Source: a bacterium
GTDB taxonomy: Bacteria > Pseudomonadota > Gammaproteobacteria > Burkholderiales > Thiobacillaceae
Reading direction: 5' to 3'
DNA: 64,000 nt
Assembly: GCA_009772925.1 (NCBI GenBank)
Contig: WOUQ01000008.1
Location: 62,001 to 126,000 of the forward strand
The notes beneath the pieces are model-generated. The model saw nothing but the letters and a program-made list of their open reading frames with translations. It did no database searches and had not been told where the DNA came from. Shown here piece after piece: positions 56,026 to 64,000 of the stretch (the stretch's first letter is position 1; every line of letters starts with the position of its first letter). A program made the translations under genes and the position numbers.

Positions 56026-56562
56026 ATGGCCCGCATTCTCCTGTTCAACAAACCTTATGGCGTATTGAGCCAGTTCACGTCCGAGGACGGACATCCGGGG
56101 CTCAAGGAATTCATCCCGATACCGGGGGTGTACGCGGCGGGGCGCCTGGATGCGGATAGTGAAGGCCTGCTGATTCTAACCGACGATGGTGCGCTACAGC
56201 ATCGGCTGGCCGATCCACGCCACAAGCTGCCCAAAACTTACTGGGCCCAGGTCGAGGGGGCGCCGGACGACACCGACCTTGAGCCTCTGCGCCGGCCCAT
56301 GGACCTGGGTGATTTCATCAGCCTACCGGCGCGCGTCCGCCTGATGGACGAGCCGACGCAGCTCTGGCCGCGCGATCCGCCGGTGCGATTCCGCAAGGCC
56401 ATTCCCACCACCTGGATCGAGCTGGTCCTGCTTGAAGGCAAGAACCGCCAGGTACGGCGCATGACCGCCAAGGCCGGATTTCCCACCTTGCGCCTGGTTC
56501 GCGCTGCCATCGGCGATTACACCCTGCAAGGACTGGCGTCCGGGCAGTGGCGCGAGGCATGA
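56026..56562 (+). CDS. rluE: 23S rRNA pseudouridine synthase E
   Basis: Isomerises a uridine (U2457 in E. coli) of 23S rRNA. The 178-residue protein has the catalytic Asp in [39 protein letters not shown] at the start and [23 protein letters not shown] near the end. The lack of an S4 domain and the small size fit RluE. It is divergent from icd with 34 bases between starts. Confidence 0.94.
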   Translation: MARILLFNKPYGVLSQFTSEDGHPGLKEFIPIPGVYAAGRLDADSEGLLILTDDGALQHRLADPRHKLPKTYWAQVEGAPDDTDLEPLRRPMDLGDFISLPARVRLMDEPTQLWPRDPPVRFRKAIPTTWIELVLLEGKNRQVRRMTAKAGFPTLRLVRAAIGDYTLQGLASGQWREA

Positions 56563-56592
56563 CGCGAAACGGCTGACGGCGCCCTCCGGCGC

Positions 56593-57924
56593 TCAATGTC
56601 GGCCGGCGATGCGTTCGCGCCAGGCGTGGGCTCGGGCCAGGGCCTCCGAGGCATCCACCCGTATGCTTTGCCCGCCGGCGACGACGGCCCGGCCGTTGAC
56701 CCAGACATGGCTCACCTGTTCCCGTCCGGCGCAGTAGACCAGTTGGGAGACCGGGTCGTAACAGGGCTGGCTGCGCAGCGCCGCCAGATCCACCGCCACC
56801 ACGTCGGCCGACTTGCCGACCTCCAGGGAGCCGATGCGATCGTCCAGTCCGAGGGCGCGGGCGCCCGCCAGGGTGGCCATTTCCAGCGCACGGTGCGCCG
56901 GCAGCACGGCCGGGTCGCCCGCCACGCCCTTCGCCAGCAGCGCGGCCAGGCGCATTTCCGCGAACAGGTCCAGGCGGTTGTTGCTGGCCGCGCCGTCGCT
57001 GCCGATGCCGACGTTGACGCCCGCCGCCAGCAGCCTGGCCACCGGCGCGAAGCCGCTGGCCAGCTTGAGATTGGAGGCGGGGCAGTGGGCGACGTGGCAG
57101 CCGTGGGTGGCCAGCGTGTCGATCTCCTCTTCGCTCACATGCACTGCGTGCACCGCCGTCAGATTCGGCCCCAGCAGGCCCAGGCCCCGGAGCCGGGCGA
57201 GGGGGCGCAGGCCGTGGTGCTGCAGGCTGTGGCGGATCTCGTCCTCGGTTTCGTGGACGTGCATGTGCACCGGCAGGTCCAACTGGGCGGCATAGGTGAC
57301 GACCTTCTCCAGTGCCCGGTCGCCCACGCTGTAGGGTGCGTGCGGAGCCAGGCAGAAACGGACCAGTTCATGGTCCCGCCACGTATCCCGCACCGCCAGG
57401 CCCTTGCCCAGATAGTCGTCCGGGTCGGCGGCGTAGGGGGTGGTCGCATCCAGCACGATGATGCCGGCGGCGATGCGCATGCCGGTTTCCACCGCCGCTT
57501 CCACCGCCGCTTCCGGAAAGAAGTACATGTCGTTGAAACAGGTGATGCCGCCTTCCAGCATTTCCAAGCAGGCCAGACGGGTGCCGTCGCGCACGAAATC
57601 GGCGCATACGTGGCGGCCCTCGGCCGGCCAGATGTGTTGCGTCAGCCAGCTCATCAGCGGCAGGTCGTCGGCGTAACCGCGTAGCAGGTTCATGGCCGCG
57701 TGCGTGTGCAGGTTGACCAGGCCGGGCATGAGGACATGGCCCGGCAGGCGCAGGCGTTCGGCCACCTTCCAGGCATCGGCCTGGGAAGTCGGCGCCAGCG
57801 CGGCGATGCGGCCGTCGCGCAGCAGCAGGCTGTGCTGCTCCAGGACCCGGCCGCTCGGTCGCACCGGCACGATCCAGCCGGCATCGATGCGCAGATCGGC
57901 GTGCGGGTCGGGCGGTGGGCTCAT
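56593..57924 (-). CDS. TRZ/ATZ-family amidohydrolase (MtaD-like deaminase)
   Basis: A 443-residue zinc hydrolase of the family that includes 5-methylthioadenosine/S-adenosylhomocysteine deaminase. Metal ligands are in GLVNLHTHAAMNLLRG, VHMHVHETEDEI and AVHAVHVSE (His), and NVGIGSDGAASNN (Asp). The last part is a beta-rich domain (IGSLEVGKSADVVAVD). In betaproteobacteria this gene lies upstream of gyrA, often with ubiG; here ubiG is absent and gyrA is divergent. The substrate, either methylthioadenosine or a related purine, cannot be decided from sequence. Confidence 0.88.
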   Translation of the reverse strand: MSPPPDPHADLRIDAGWIVPVRPSGRVLEQHSLLLRDGRIAALAPTSQADAWKVAERLRLPGHVLMPGLVNLHTHAAMNLLRGYADDLPLMSWLTQHIWPAEGRHVCADFVRDGTRLACLEMLEGGITCFNDMYFFPEAAVEAAVETGMRIAAGIIVLDATTPYAADPDDYLGKGLAVRDTWRDHELVRFCLAPHAPYSVGDRALEKVVTYAAQLDLPVHMHVHETEDEIRHSLQHHGLRPLARLRGLGLLGPNLTAVHAVHVSEEEIDTLATHGCHVAHCPASNLKLASGFAPVARLLAAGVNVGIGSDGAASNNRLDLFAEMRLAALLAKGVAGDPAVLPAHRALEMATLAGARALGLDDRIGSLEVGKSADVVAVDLAALRSQPCYDPVSQLVYCAGREQVSHVWVNGRAVVAGGQSIRVDASEALARAHAWRERIAGRH

Positions 57925-58012
57925 GGCGGGCTCCGGACGGGCGGGAAGGGGGGCAATGCTACCGGCAAGGCGGGTTTCGAGTCACTTTTCCGGGGGTTGC
58001 AGGGGGGGTACG

Positions 58013-58021
58013 TGCTAAAAT
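58013..58021 (+). promoter_or_regulatory. Extended -10 promoter for gyrA
   Basis: TGCTAAAAT (58013-58021) is an extended -10 element 52 bases before the gyrA ATG, in the divergent gap with the TRZ/ATZ hydrolase gene. No clear -35 lies at the right distance. Confidence 0.5.
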
Positions 58022-58072
58022 CGCGCGGATTTTTGCCCACCATAACAACTCCTTAAAGAGACCGCTTCCCCC

Positions 58073-60640
58073 ATGGAAAACCAGTTCGCCAAAGAGACGC
58101 TCCCGGTCAGCCTGGAAGAGGAGATGCGCCGCTCCTACCTCGATTACGCCATGAGCGTGATCGTCGGCCGGGCACTGCCGGACGTGCGTGATGGCTTGAA
58201 GCCGGTGCACCGGCGCGTGCTGTTCGCCATGCACGAGCTGAACAACGACTGGAACAAGGCCTACAAGAAATCCGCCCGCGTGGTCGGCGACGTTATCGGT
58301 AAATACCACCCCCACGGTGACACGGCGGTGTACGACACCATCGTGCGTATGGCCCAGGACTTCTCCCTGCGCTACCCCCTGGTGGACGGCCAGGGCAACT
58401 TCGGTTCCGTGGACGGCGACAACGCCGCCGCCATGCGTTACACAGAAATCCGCATGGCCAAGCTGGCCCACGAACTGCTGGCCGACATCGACAGGGAGAC
58501 CGTCGACTTCGGCCCCAACTACGACGGTTCGGAGCAGGAACCCCTGATCCTGCCGGCCAAGTTTCCCAACCTGCTGGTGAACGGCTCCACCGGCATTGCC
58601 GTGGGCATGGCGACCAACATCCCGCCCCACAACATGAACGAGATCGTCGATGCCTGCCTGGCGGTGCTGCGCGATCCGTTCATCGACATCGAAGACCTGA
58701 TCGACATCGTCCCCGCCCCCGATTTCCCCACCGCCGGCATCATCTATGGCACGGCGGGCGTGAAGGACGGCTACCGCACCGGCCGCGGCCGCGTGGTGAT
58801 GCGCGCCAAGTGCCATTTCGAGGACATCGACAAGGCCGGCGGCCGCCAGTCGGTGATCATCGACGAGCTGCCCTATCAGGTGAACAAGGCCAACCTGTGC
58901 GCCAAGATCGGCGAGCTGGTGCGCGAGAAGCGCCTGGAAGGCATCAGCGAGATCCGCGACGAGTCGGACAAGTCCGGCATGCGTGTGGTCATCGAGTTGA
59001 AGCGCGGCGAAGTGCCGGAAGTGATCCTGAACAATCTGTACAAAGAGACGCAGATGCAGGACACCTTCGGCATGAACATGGTGGCCCTGCTGGACGGCCA
59101 GCCGCGTCTGTTGAACCTGAAGCAGTTCCTGGAAGCCTTCCTCAAGCACCGCCGCGAGGTGGTGACCCGGCGCACCCAGTTCGAGCTGAAGAAGGCCCGC
59201 GACCGCGGCCACATCCTCGAAGGCCTGGCCGTGGCCCTGGCCAACGTCGACGAGATCATCGCCCTGATCAAGGCCAGCGCCACCCCGCCGGAAGCCAAGG
59301 CCGCCCTGCTGTCGCGGCCCTGGCGCTCGAAGGTGGTGGAAGACATGCTGATCCGCGCCGCCGGCGATCTGCTGGGGCCCAAGACCGACGCCTTCCGGCC
59401 CCAGGACCTGGCGCCCGAGTTCGGTCTGCACAAGCAGGGTTACTTCCTCACCGAAGTCCAGGCCCAGGCCATCCTGGATCTGCGCCTGCAGCGCCTCACC
59501 GGCCTGGAGCAGGACAAGATCGTCGGCGAATACGGCGAGGTCATGGAGCGCATCGCCGACCTGCTGGACATCCTCGACAAGCCCGAGCGGGTCACCGAGA
59601 TCATCGCCACCGAACTGGCAGAAATCAAAGCCGCCTTTGGCGACAAGCGCCGTTCCGAGATCGTCGTCCATGCACAGGAAATGTCCATGGAAGACCTCAT
59701 CACGCCGCAGGATGTGGTGGTGACCCTCTCTAGCACTGGCTACATCAAGGCCCAGGTTCTCGACGAATACCGCACCCAGAAGCGTGGCGGCCGGGGCAAG
59801 ATGGCGGCGGGCACCAAGGAAGAGGATTTCATCGACAACCTGTTCATTGCCAACACCCACGACTACATTCTCTGCTTCACCAGCCGGGGCCGCATGTTCT
59901 GGCTCAAGGTCTACGAGGTGCCGCAGGGCGGCCGCGCGGCGCGGGGCAAGCCCATCGTCAACCTGCTCAAGCTGGAGGAGAACGAGAAGGTCACCGCCAT
60001 CCTGCCGGTGAAGGAGTTCGACGATCAGCACTACGTGTTCATGGCCACCGCCCTGGGCACGGTCAAGAAGACCCCGCTTTCCGATTTCTCCCGCCCGCGC
60101 AGCGCCGGCATCATCGCCGTCAACCTGGACGAGGGCGACCATCTGGTGGGCGTCGCCATCACCAACGGCATGCAGCAGATCATGCTGTTCTCCGACGAGG
60201 GCAAGGCCAACCGCTTCGATGAGGAAGAGGTGCGCTCCATGGGCCGTCTGGCCCGCGGCGTGCGCGGCATCAAGCTGCCCGCCGGCGCCGAGGTGATCGC
60301 CCTGCTGGTCACGGAAAACGACGAACAGCAGGTGCTGGCCGCCACCGAGAACGGCTACGGCAAGCGCACCCCGGTGGGCGAATACTCCAAGCACGGCCGC
60401 GGCGGCCAGGGCGTCATCGCCATCTCCACCTCGGCGCGCAACGGCAAGGTGGTGGGCGCGGTGCTGGTGGAGTCGGACGACGAGGTCATGCTCATCACCA
60501 CCGGCGGCGTGCTGATCCGCACCCGGGTCAAGGAAATCCGCGCGGCCGGCCGCTCCACCATGGGCGTCACCCTCATCAATCTGGGCGAGGGCGAGAAGCT
60601 GTCGGGCCTGCAGCCGGTGCTGGACTCGGAAGAAGACTGA
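58073..60640 (+). CDS. gyrA: DNA gyrase subunit A
   Basis: Breakage-reunion subunit of gyrase. The 855-residue protein has the quinolone-determining region [12 protein letters not shown] with Thr84 and Asp88 at the positions of E. coli Ser83 and Asp87, and the active-site Tyr123 in [10 protein letters not shown]. The GyrA box QKRGGRG in the C-terminal pinwheel and an acidic DSEED tail are present. Thr at the first position is natural in many species. lemA follows rather than serC, unlike in many betaproteobacteria. Confidence 0.98.
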   Translation: MENQFAKETLPVSLEEEMRRSYLDYAMSVIVGRALPDVRDGLKPVHRRVLFAMHELNNDWNKAYKKSARVVGDVIGKYHPHGDTAVYDTIVRMAQDFSLRYPLVDGQGNFGSVDGDNAAAMRYTEIRMAKLAHELLADIDRETVDFGPNYDGSEQEPLILPAKFPNLLVNGSTGIAVGMATNIPPHNMNEIVDACLAVLRDPFIDIEDLIDIVPAPDFPTAGIIYGTAGVKDGYRTGRGRVVMRAKCHFEDIDKAGGRQSVIIDELPYQVNKANLCAKIGELVREKRLEGISEIRDESDKSGMRVVIELKRGEVPEVILNNLYKETQMQDTFGMNMVALLDGQPRLLNLKQFLEAFLKHRREVVTRRTQFELKKARDRGHILEGLAVALANVDEIIALIKASATPPEAKAALLSRPWRSKVVEDMLIRAAGDLLGPKTDAFRPQDLAPEFGLHKQGYFLTEVQAQAILDLRLQRLTGLEQDKIVGEYGEVMERIADLLDILDKPERVTEIIATELAEIKAAFGDKRRSEIVVHAQEMSMEDLITPQDVVVTLSSTGYIKAQVLDEYRTQKRGGRGKMAAGTKEEDFIDNLFIANTHDYILCFTSRGRMFWLKVYEVPQGGRAARGKPIVNLLKLEENEKVTAILPVKEFDDQHYVFMATALGTVKKTPLSDFSRPRSAGIIAVNLDEGDHLVGVAITNGMQQIMLFSDEGKANRFDEEEVRSMGRLARGVRGIKLPAGAEVIALLVTENDEQQVLAATENGYGKRTPVGEYSKHGRGGQGVIAISTSARNGKVVGAVLVESDDEVMLITTGGVLIRTRVKEIRAAGRSTMGVTLINLGEGEKLSGLQPVLDSEED

Positions 60641-60738
60641 GCGCCCCCATCCCGGACCTATCCGCCACGCAGCCGGCGCCGCCCGCCTCAAGCCGTGGCG
60701 GTACGTGCCGATAATCCACGGTCAAAGGAGGAAACAAC

Positions 60739-61326
60739 ATGTCCACCGCCATCATCTTCTGGACCCTGGTCGTCATCCTGCTGATCTACGGCGTGGTGAT
60801 CTACAACGCCCTGGTGCAGCTCAAGCACAACGTTTCCAAGGCCTGGTCGAACATCGACGTGCTGCTCAAGCAGCGCCACGACGAGTTGCCCAAGCTGGTG
60901 GAAGCCTGCCGCCAGTACAAGCAGTTCGAGCAGGACACCCTGCAGAAGGTGACCGAGGCGCGCGCCCGCGTGCAGGCCGCCAGCCAGGCCCAGGACATCC
61001 CCGCCCTGGGGCTCGCCGAAAGCGCCCTGCGCGCTGGCCTGGGCCAGATCTTCGCGGTGGTCGAGGCCTATCCGGAACTGCGCGCCAACGAGCAGTTCAA
61101 CCAGCTCATGGCCCGCATCACCGGCCTGGAGGAAGCCATTGCCGACCGGCGCGAGTTCTACAACGAGAGCGTCAATGTCCACAACGTGCGGGTCGAGCAG
61201 TTCCCGGACAACTTCGTCGCCCGCCTGTTCGGCTTCGCCCTGCGTCCCCTGCTCAGCTTCCCGGCCTCGGACCTCAAGGACGTCGACGTGAAGGCCCTGT
61301 TCGCAGGCGGCAACGCCCAGGCCTGA
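60739..61326 (+). CDS. lemA: LemA family protein
   Basis: A 195-residue protein with one N-terminal membrane helix (about 4-24, outside-in) and a LemA coiled-coil domain: NVSKAWSNIDVLLKQRHDELPKLVE, a YPELRANEQFNQLMARITGLEE segment and REFYNESVNVHN. Function is not established in general. An excellent ribosome-binding site (AAAGGAGGAAAC) precedes the ATG. The next gene, a GIDE-like membrane protein, is 16 bases downstream, and pairing of lemA with such genes is common. Confidence 0.93.
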   Translation: MSTAIIFWTLVVILLIYGVVIYNALVQLKHNVSKAWSNIDVLLKQRHDELPKLVEACRQYKQFEQDTLQKVTEARARVQAASQAQDIPALGLAESALRAGLGQIFAVVEAYPELRANEQFNQLMARITGLEEAIADRREFYNESVNVHNVRVEQFPDNFVARLFGFALRPLLSFPASDLKDVDVKALFAGGNAQA

Positions 61327-61342
61327 GCCCCCGCGTCCGGCC

Positions 61343-62242
61343 ATGTCCATACTGCGGGCCTGGCGCGGCCGCTTTTATTCCATCCTGTTCATCGCCCAGG
61401 CGGCCTTGCTGGGTTTCGCCCTGCAACTGGGCGACGCCAAGGTCTGGACGCTGGTCCTGGGCATCGCCGCCGCCCTAAACCTGTTCGGCTGGCTGCGCGC
61501 ACAGCGCATCGCCCGCGCCATCGCCGACACCCCCACCTCGCGCGTCGCCTCCGCCGCCCAGGGTTACGTCGAACTGCACGGCCAGGCCCAGGCACATGAC
61601 GACGTGCAACTTCTCACCCCGCACAGCCAGTTGCCCTGTGTTTGGTATCGCTATCTGCTGGAGCGTCGCGAGGGCGACAAATGGCGGCACGTGGACAGCG
61701 CGGAGAGCGAGTTGGCCTTCGACCTCCGGGATGCCAGCGGCCGCTGCATCGTCTACCCCGCTGGCGCCCACATCGAAACCACGCGCAAGGAAGTACGCCG
61801 CCAGGGCGACCTGCGCCATACCGAATGGGTACTGCTGAAGGATGACCGGCTCTACGCCCTCGGTGCCTTCGACAGCCTGCGGCCGGAACAGCAGGTATTG
61901 AATGCGCGCGTCGACGAGGGCGATCTGCTGGCCGAGTGGAAGCAGGACCAGGAAGAACTGCGCCGGCGCTTCGACCTGGACGGCGACGGCACCATCAGCC
62001 CCAAGGAATGGATGCTGGCGCGCCAGGCCGCGCGCCGCGAGATCGCCCGCCGGCATGCCGAACTGCGCGCGGAATCCACGCGGCATACCCTGTCCAAGCC
62101 GCGGAATGGCCGCCCGTACCTCATCAGCAACCTGCCCCCGGACCAACTGGGCCGCCGTTATGCCTGGCTAGCCCGTCTGTTCATGGCCTTGCTGCTCGGC
62201 TGCCTGGGTGTCATCACCTACCTTCTGAAAACGGGGCGCTGA
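61343..62242 (+). CDS. GIDE-like membrane protein with an EF-hand calcium loop
   Basis: A 299-residue protein with hydrophobic segments at about 12-48 and 275-295 that bracket a soluble region. Residues about 70-190 resemble the GIDE domain of the eukaryotic mitochondrial ubiquitin ligase MAPL/MUL1, which bacteria have without the RING: SAAQGYVELHGQA, CVWYRYLLERRE, ASGRCIVYPAGAHI. A canonical 12-residue EF-hand loop follows at 211-222 (DLDGDGTISPKE), with all calcium-binding positions intact. It partners lemA by position; the role is unknown. Confidence 0.82.
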   Translation: MSILRAWRGRFYSILFIAQAALLGFALQLGDAKVWTLVLGIAAALNLFGWLRAQRIARAIADTPTSRVASAAQGYVELHGQAQAHDDVQLLTPHSQLPCVWYRYLLERREGDKWRHVDSAESELAFDLRDASGRCIVYPAGAHIETTRKEVRRQGDLRHTEWVLLKDDRLYALGAFDSLRPEQQVLNARVDEGDLLAEWKQDQEELRRRFDLDGDGTISPKEWMLARQAARREIARRHAELRAESTRHTLSKPRNGRPYLISNLPPDQLGRRYAWLARLFMALLLGCLGVITYLLKTGR

Positions 62243-62321
62243 ACCGGCCTGGGGGAGGGCGCCTGGGTCATCTGTCGTCGCAGAAAGTGCGCGACAGTTC
62301 CGGCCGTTCGTGAATCAGACC

Positions 62322-64000
62322 TTACTTTGGCCGCCAGCGCTTGAGCAGCAGCGAATTGCTCACCACCGACACCGAGGACAGGGCCATGGCCGCCCCGGCG
62401 ATGACCGGGTTGAGATAGCCCAGGGCCGCCAGTGGCAGGGCGAGGACGTTGTAGAAGAAGGCGAAGAACAGGTTCTGGCGGATCTTGGCCATGACCGCGC
62501 GGGACAGGGCCACCGCATCGGCGACACCGTTCAGATCGGCGCGCATGAGGGTGATGTCGGCCGCTTCCAGGGCGATGTCACTGCCGCCGGCCATGGCGAA
62601 GCTGACGTCGGCGGCTGCCAGGGCGGGAGCGTCATTGACGCCGTCGCCGGCCATCCCCACCAGCCGGCCATGGCTTTTCAGCGCGGACACGGCGGCGGCC
62701 TTGTCCTGGGGTTTCACGCGGGCGCGGAAGTCGGCGATGCCGGCTTGCCGGGCGATGGCGGCGGCGGTGTCCTGGTGGTCGCCAGTGAGCATGATTGGGG
62801 TGATGCCGAGAGTCTGGAGCCGGGCCAGGGCCGCGACCGAGGTGGGGCGCAGGCGGTCGGAGAGGTCCAGGCGTCCAAGCGGTTTGCTGTTTTCGGACAG
62901 ATGGATGGAGGTGACGCCGGCGCCGCCCGCCATCCTCTCCTCGACCCCTCCCTCTCCCGCGCTGCCGCTCACCCCTCCCTCGCTTGCGGGGGGCGAAGGC
63001 GGGAATTCGGCAAGCATCGCTTGCCGCCGCCGCAGCCGGACGGCTGTGCAAAGCCGTCCGTGGACGGGGCTGGGGGAGAGGGCGCCGTTCAGGCCCGCGC
63101 GTTCCAGATCCGTAACGGCCGCACCCAGCCGGAGATGACGGCCTTCCACTTCTCCGGCCACACCCTCGCCCGGCCGGTTCTCGAAGCCGGAAACGGGCGG
63201 AAAATCGATGCTCCGTTCTTTCGCGGCGAGCAGAAGCGCGGCGGCGATGGGATGGGTACTGCCCTGTTCCAGAGCGGCGGCAAGCCGCAGCAATTCGTCC
63301 TCGGATACGCCCGGCGCGGGTTGCAGGCCCACCAGGGCCATCTTGCCTTCGGTGAGGGTGCCGGTCTTGTCCACGGCCAGCACGGCGAGCTTTTCCGCCC
63401 GTTCCAGGGCCTCCGCGGAGCGCACCAGGATGCCCAGTTGCGCGCCACGCCCCAGGCCCACCATCACCGCCGTGGGGGTGGCCAGGCCCAGAGCGCAGGG
63501 ACAGGCAATGACGAGCACAGCGACGGCGGGGATGAGGCTGTCGGTGAAGTCGCCGCTGGCCAGCCACCAGCCGGCGAAGGTGAGCAGGGCGAGGCCGATC
63601 ACGGCCGGTACGAAAACGCCGGAAATCCGGTCCGCCAGCTTCTGGATGGGCGCCTTCGAGCCCTGCGCGGCCTCGGTGAGGCGGACGATCTCCATGAGCT
63701 GGGTATGCGCGCCCACGCCCTCGGCGCGGATGCGCAGGCTGCCATCGAGGTTCTGGGTGCCGGCGTGCACCGTGTCGCCCGCGGCCTTGTCCACCGGCAG
63801 GCTTTCGCCGGTAAGCAGACTTTCGTCCAGGCTGGAGGCACCGTCCAGCACCAAGCCGTCCACCGGCACCCGCTCGCCGGCCCGCACCCGCACCAGGTCG
63901 CCAACCTGCAAGAGGGCCGCGTCCACCTCCCTGGTTTCACCGCCTTTCTCGACCCAGGCGGTGCGGGGTTGCAGGCCCACCAGTTGCTCGATGGCCGCTG
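62322..64000 (-). CDS. copA: Copper-type P1B ATPase, N-terminal part outside the window
   Basis: Heavy-metal exporting P-type ATPase, probably copper. The 559 residues present include the actuator TGES, the transmembrane metal site ACPCALGLATP, phosphorylation Asp in LAVDKTGTLTEG, the HP motif STHPIAAALL, TGDHQDTA and AGDGVNDAPALAAADV, and two C-terminal helices. The N-terminal metal-binding domains lie beyond base 64000. The nucleotide-binding domain contains an insert of about 58 residues (62930-63099) that families of this type lack; the frame is kept. CPC favours Cu+; substrate is otherwise inferred. Confidence 0.92.
   Translation of the reverse strand, partial: AAIEQLVGLQPRTAWVEKGGETREVDAALLQVGDLVRVRAGERVPVDGLVLDGASSLDESLLTGESLPVDKAAGDTVHAGTQNLDGSLRIRAEGVGAHTQLMEIVRLTEAAQGSKAPIQKLADRISGVFVPAVIGLALLTFAGWWLASGDFTDSLIPAVAVLVIACPCALGLATPTAVMVGLGRGAQLGILVRSAEALERAEKLAVLAVDKTGTLTEGKMALVGLQPAPGVSEDELLRLAAALEQGSTHPIAAALLLAAKERSIDFPPVSGFENRPGEGVAGEVEGRHLRLGAAVTDLERAGLNGALSPSPVHGRLCTAVRLRRRQAMLAEFPPSPPASEGGVSGSAGEGGVEERMAGGAGVTSIHLSENSKPLGRLDLSDRLRPTSVAALARLQTLGITPIMLTGDHQDTAAAIARQAGIADFRARVKPQDKAAAVSALKSHGRLVGMAGDGVNDAPALAAADVSFAMAGGSDIALEAADITLMRADLNGVADAVALSRAVMAKIRQNLFFAFFYNVLALPLAALGYLNPVIAGAAMALSSVSVVSNSLLLKRWRPK
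62930..63099. repeat. Palindrome-rich repeat inserted in frame in copA
   Basis: The segment carries two perfect hairpins (GGCAAGC-ATC-GCTTGCC at 63009-63025 and CGGACGGCT-GTGCAA-AGCCGTCCG at 63037-63060) and an 11-base direct repeat ACCCCTCCCTC (62944-62954 and 62971-62981). Its translation is low-complexity (LSPSPVHG, PPSPPASEGGV, GSAGEGGV) and has no counterpart in P-type ATPases. Confidence 0.75.

Noticed and set aside
58310-58350. Quinolone-resistance mutation in gyrA (Thr at the Ser83 position)
   Set aside because: Thr is the natural residue at this position in many bacteria, so no resistance is inferred.
57959-60691. A 910-codon open frame on the minus strand
   Set aside because: It is the antisense of gyrA, whose identity is certain.

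Overview
The window is GC-rich, gene-dense chromosomal DNA with about 60 protein genes, one tRNA gene and no rRNA or CRISPR array. The order serC-serA-pheA-hisC-tyrA-aroA-cmk-rpsA-ihfB-lapA-lapB-pyrF-cysM and the yceD-rpmF-plsX-fabH-fabD-fabG-acpP-fabF-pabC-mltG-tmk-holB-pilZ-tatD run indicate a betaproteobacterium. The seryl-tRNA synthetase, gyrase, ClpA/ClpS and ribosomal protein S1 sequences fit this. Rhodocyclales or Nitrosomonadales are my best guess, but the genus cannot be read from the sequence alone. Cytochrome c' and a b561-type cytochrome suggest respiratory versatility.

Layout. 1-2.9 kb: adenine deaminase (cut by the left edge) converges on a small operon of a secreted cupin and a pyruvoyl-dependent histidine decarboxylase homologue. 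3-7 kb: DAHP synthase, tRNA-Ser(CGA), lytic transglycosylase MltF and seryl-tRNA synthetase. 7-17.2 kb: a hybrid histidine kinase, a kinase-like fusion protein coupled to fbpC, fbpB divergent from fbpC over a Fur-like site, a PAS receptor without an output domain, and fbpA. 17.3-20.9 kb: an NlpC/P60 peptidase with an unknown periplasmic partner, then an unknown helical protein and an AarF/UbiB kinase. 21.2-30.7 kb: a serine/aromatic amino-acid superoperon running into cmk, rpsA and ihfB. 31-35.7 kb: lapAB, pyrF, cysM and two cytochromes. 35.8-40.4 kb (minus strand): an RsmI-like methylase, YceF and a two-subunit biotin carboxylase/carboxyltransferase. 40.5-51.5 kb: the fatty-acid cluster and its DNA-precursor/replication tail. 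51.5-56.6 kb: clpA, clpS, a cold-shock gene, a small gene, icd and rluE. 56.6-64 kb: a TRZ/ATZ hydrolase, gyrA, lemA, a GIDE-like membrane protein with an EF-hand loop, and a P1B copper ATPase cut by the right edge.

Many neighbouring genes overlap at ATGA, GTGA or TTGA junctions, which implies long translationally coupled operons. Intergenic space is small and is largely filled by hairpins.

No obviously new multi-gene system is visible. The most unusual items are: the pyruvoyl histidine decarboxylase homologue in a proteobacterium, with one substrate-pocket change; three intergenic elements built of 7-base units arranged as inverted arrays; and a palindrome-rich repeat inserted in frame in the copper-ATPase nucleotide-binding domain.
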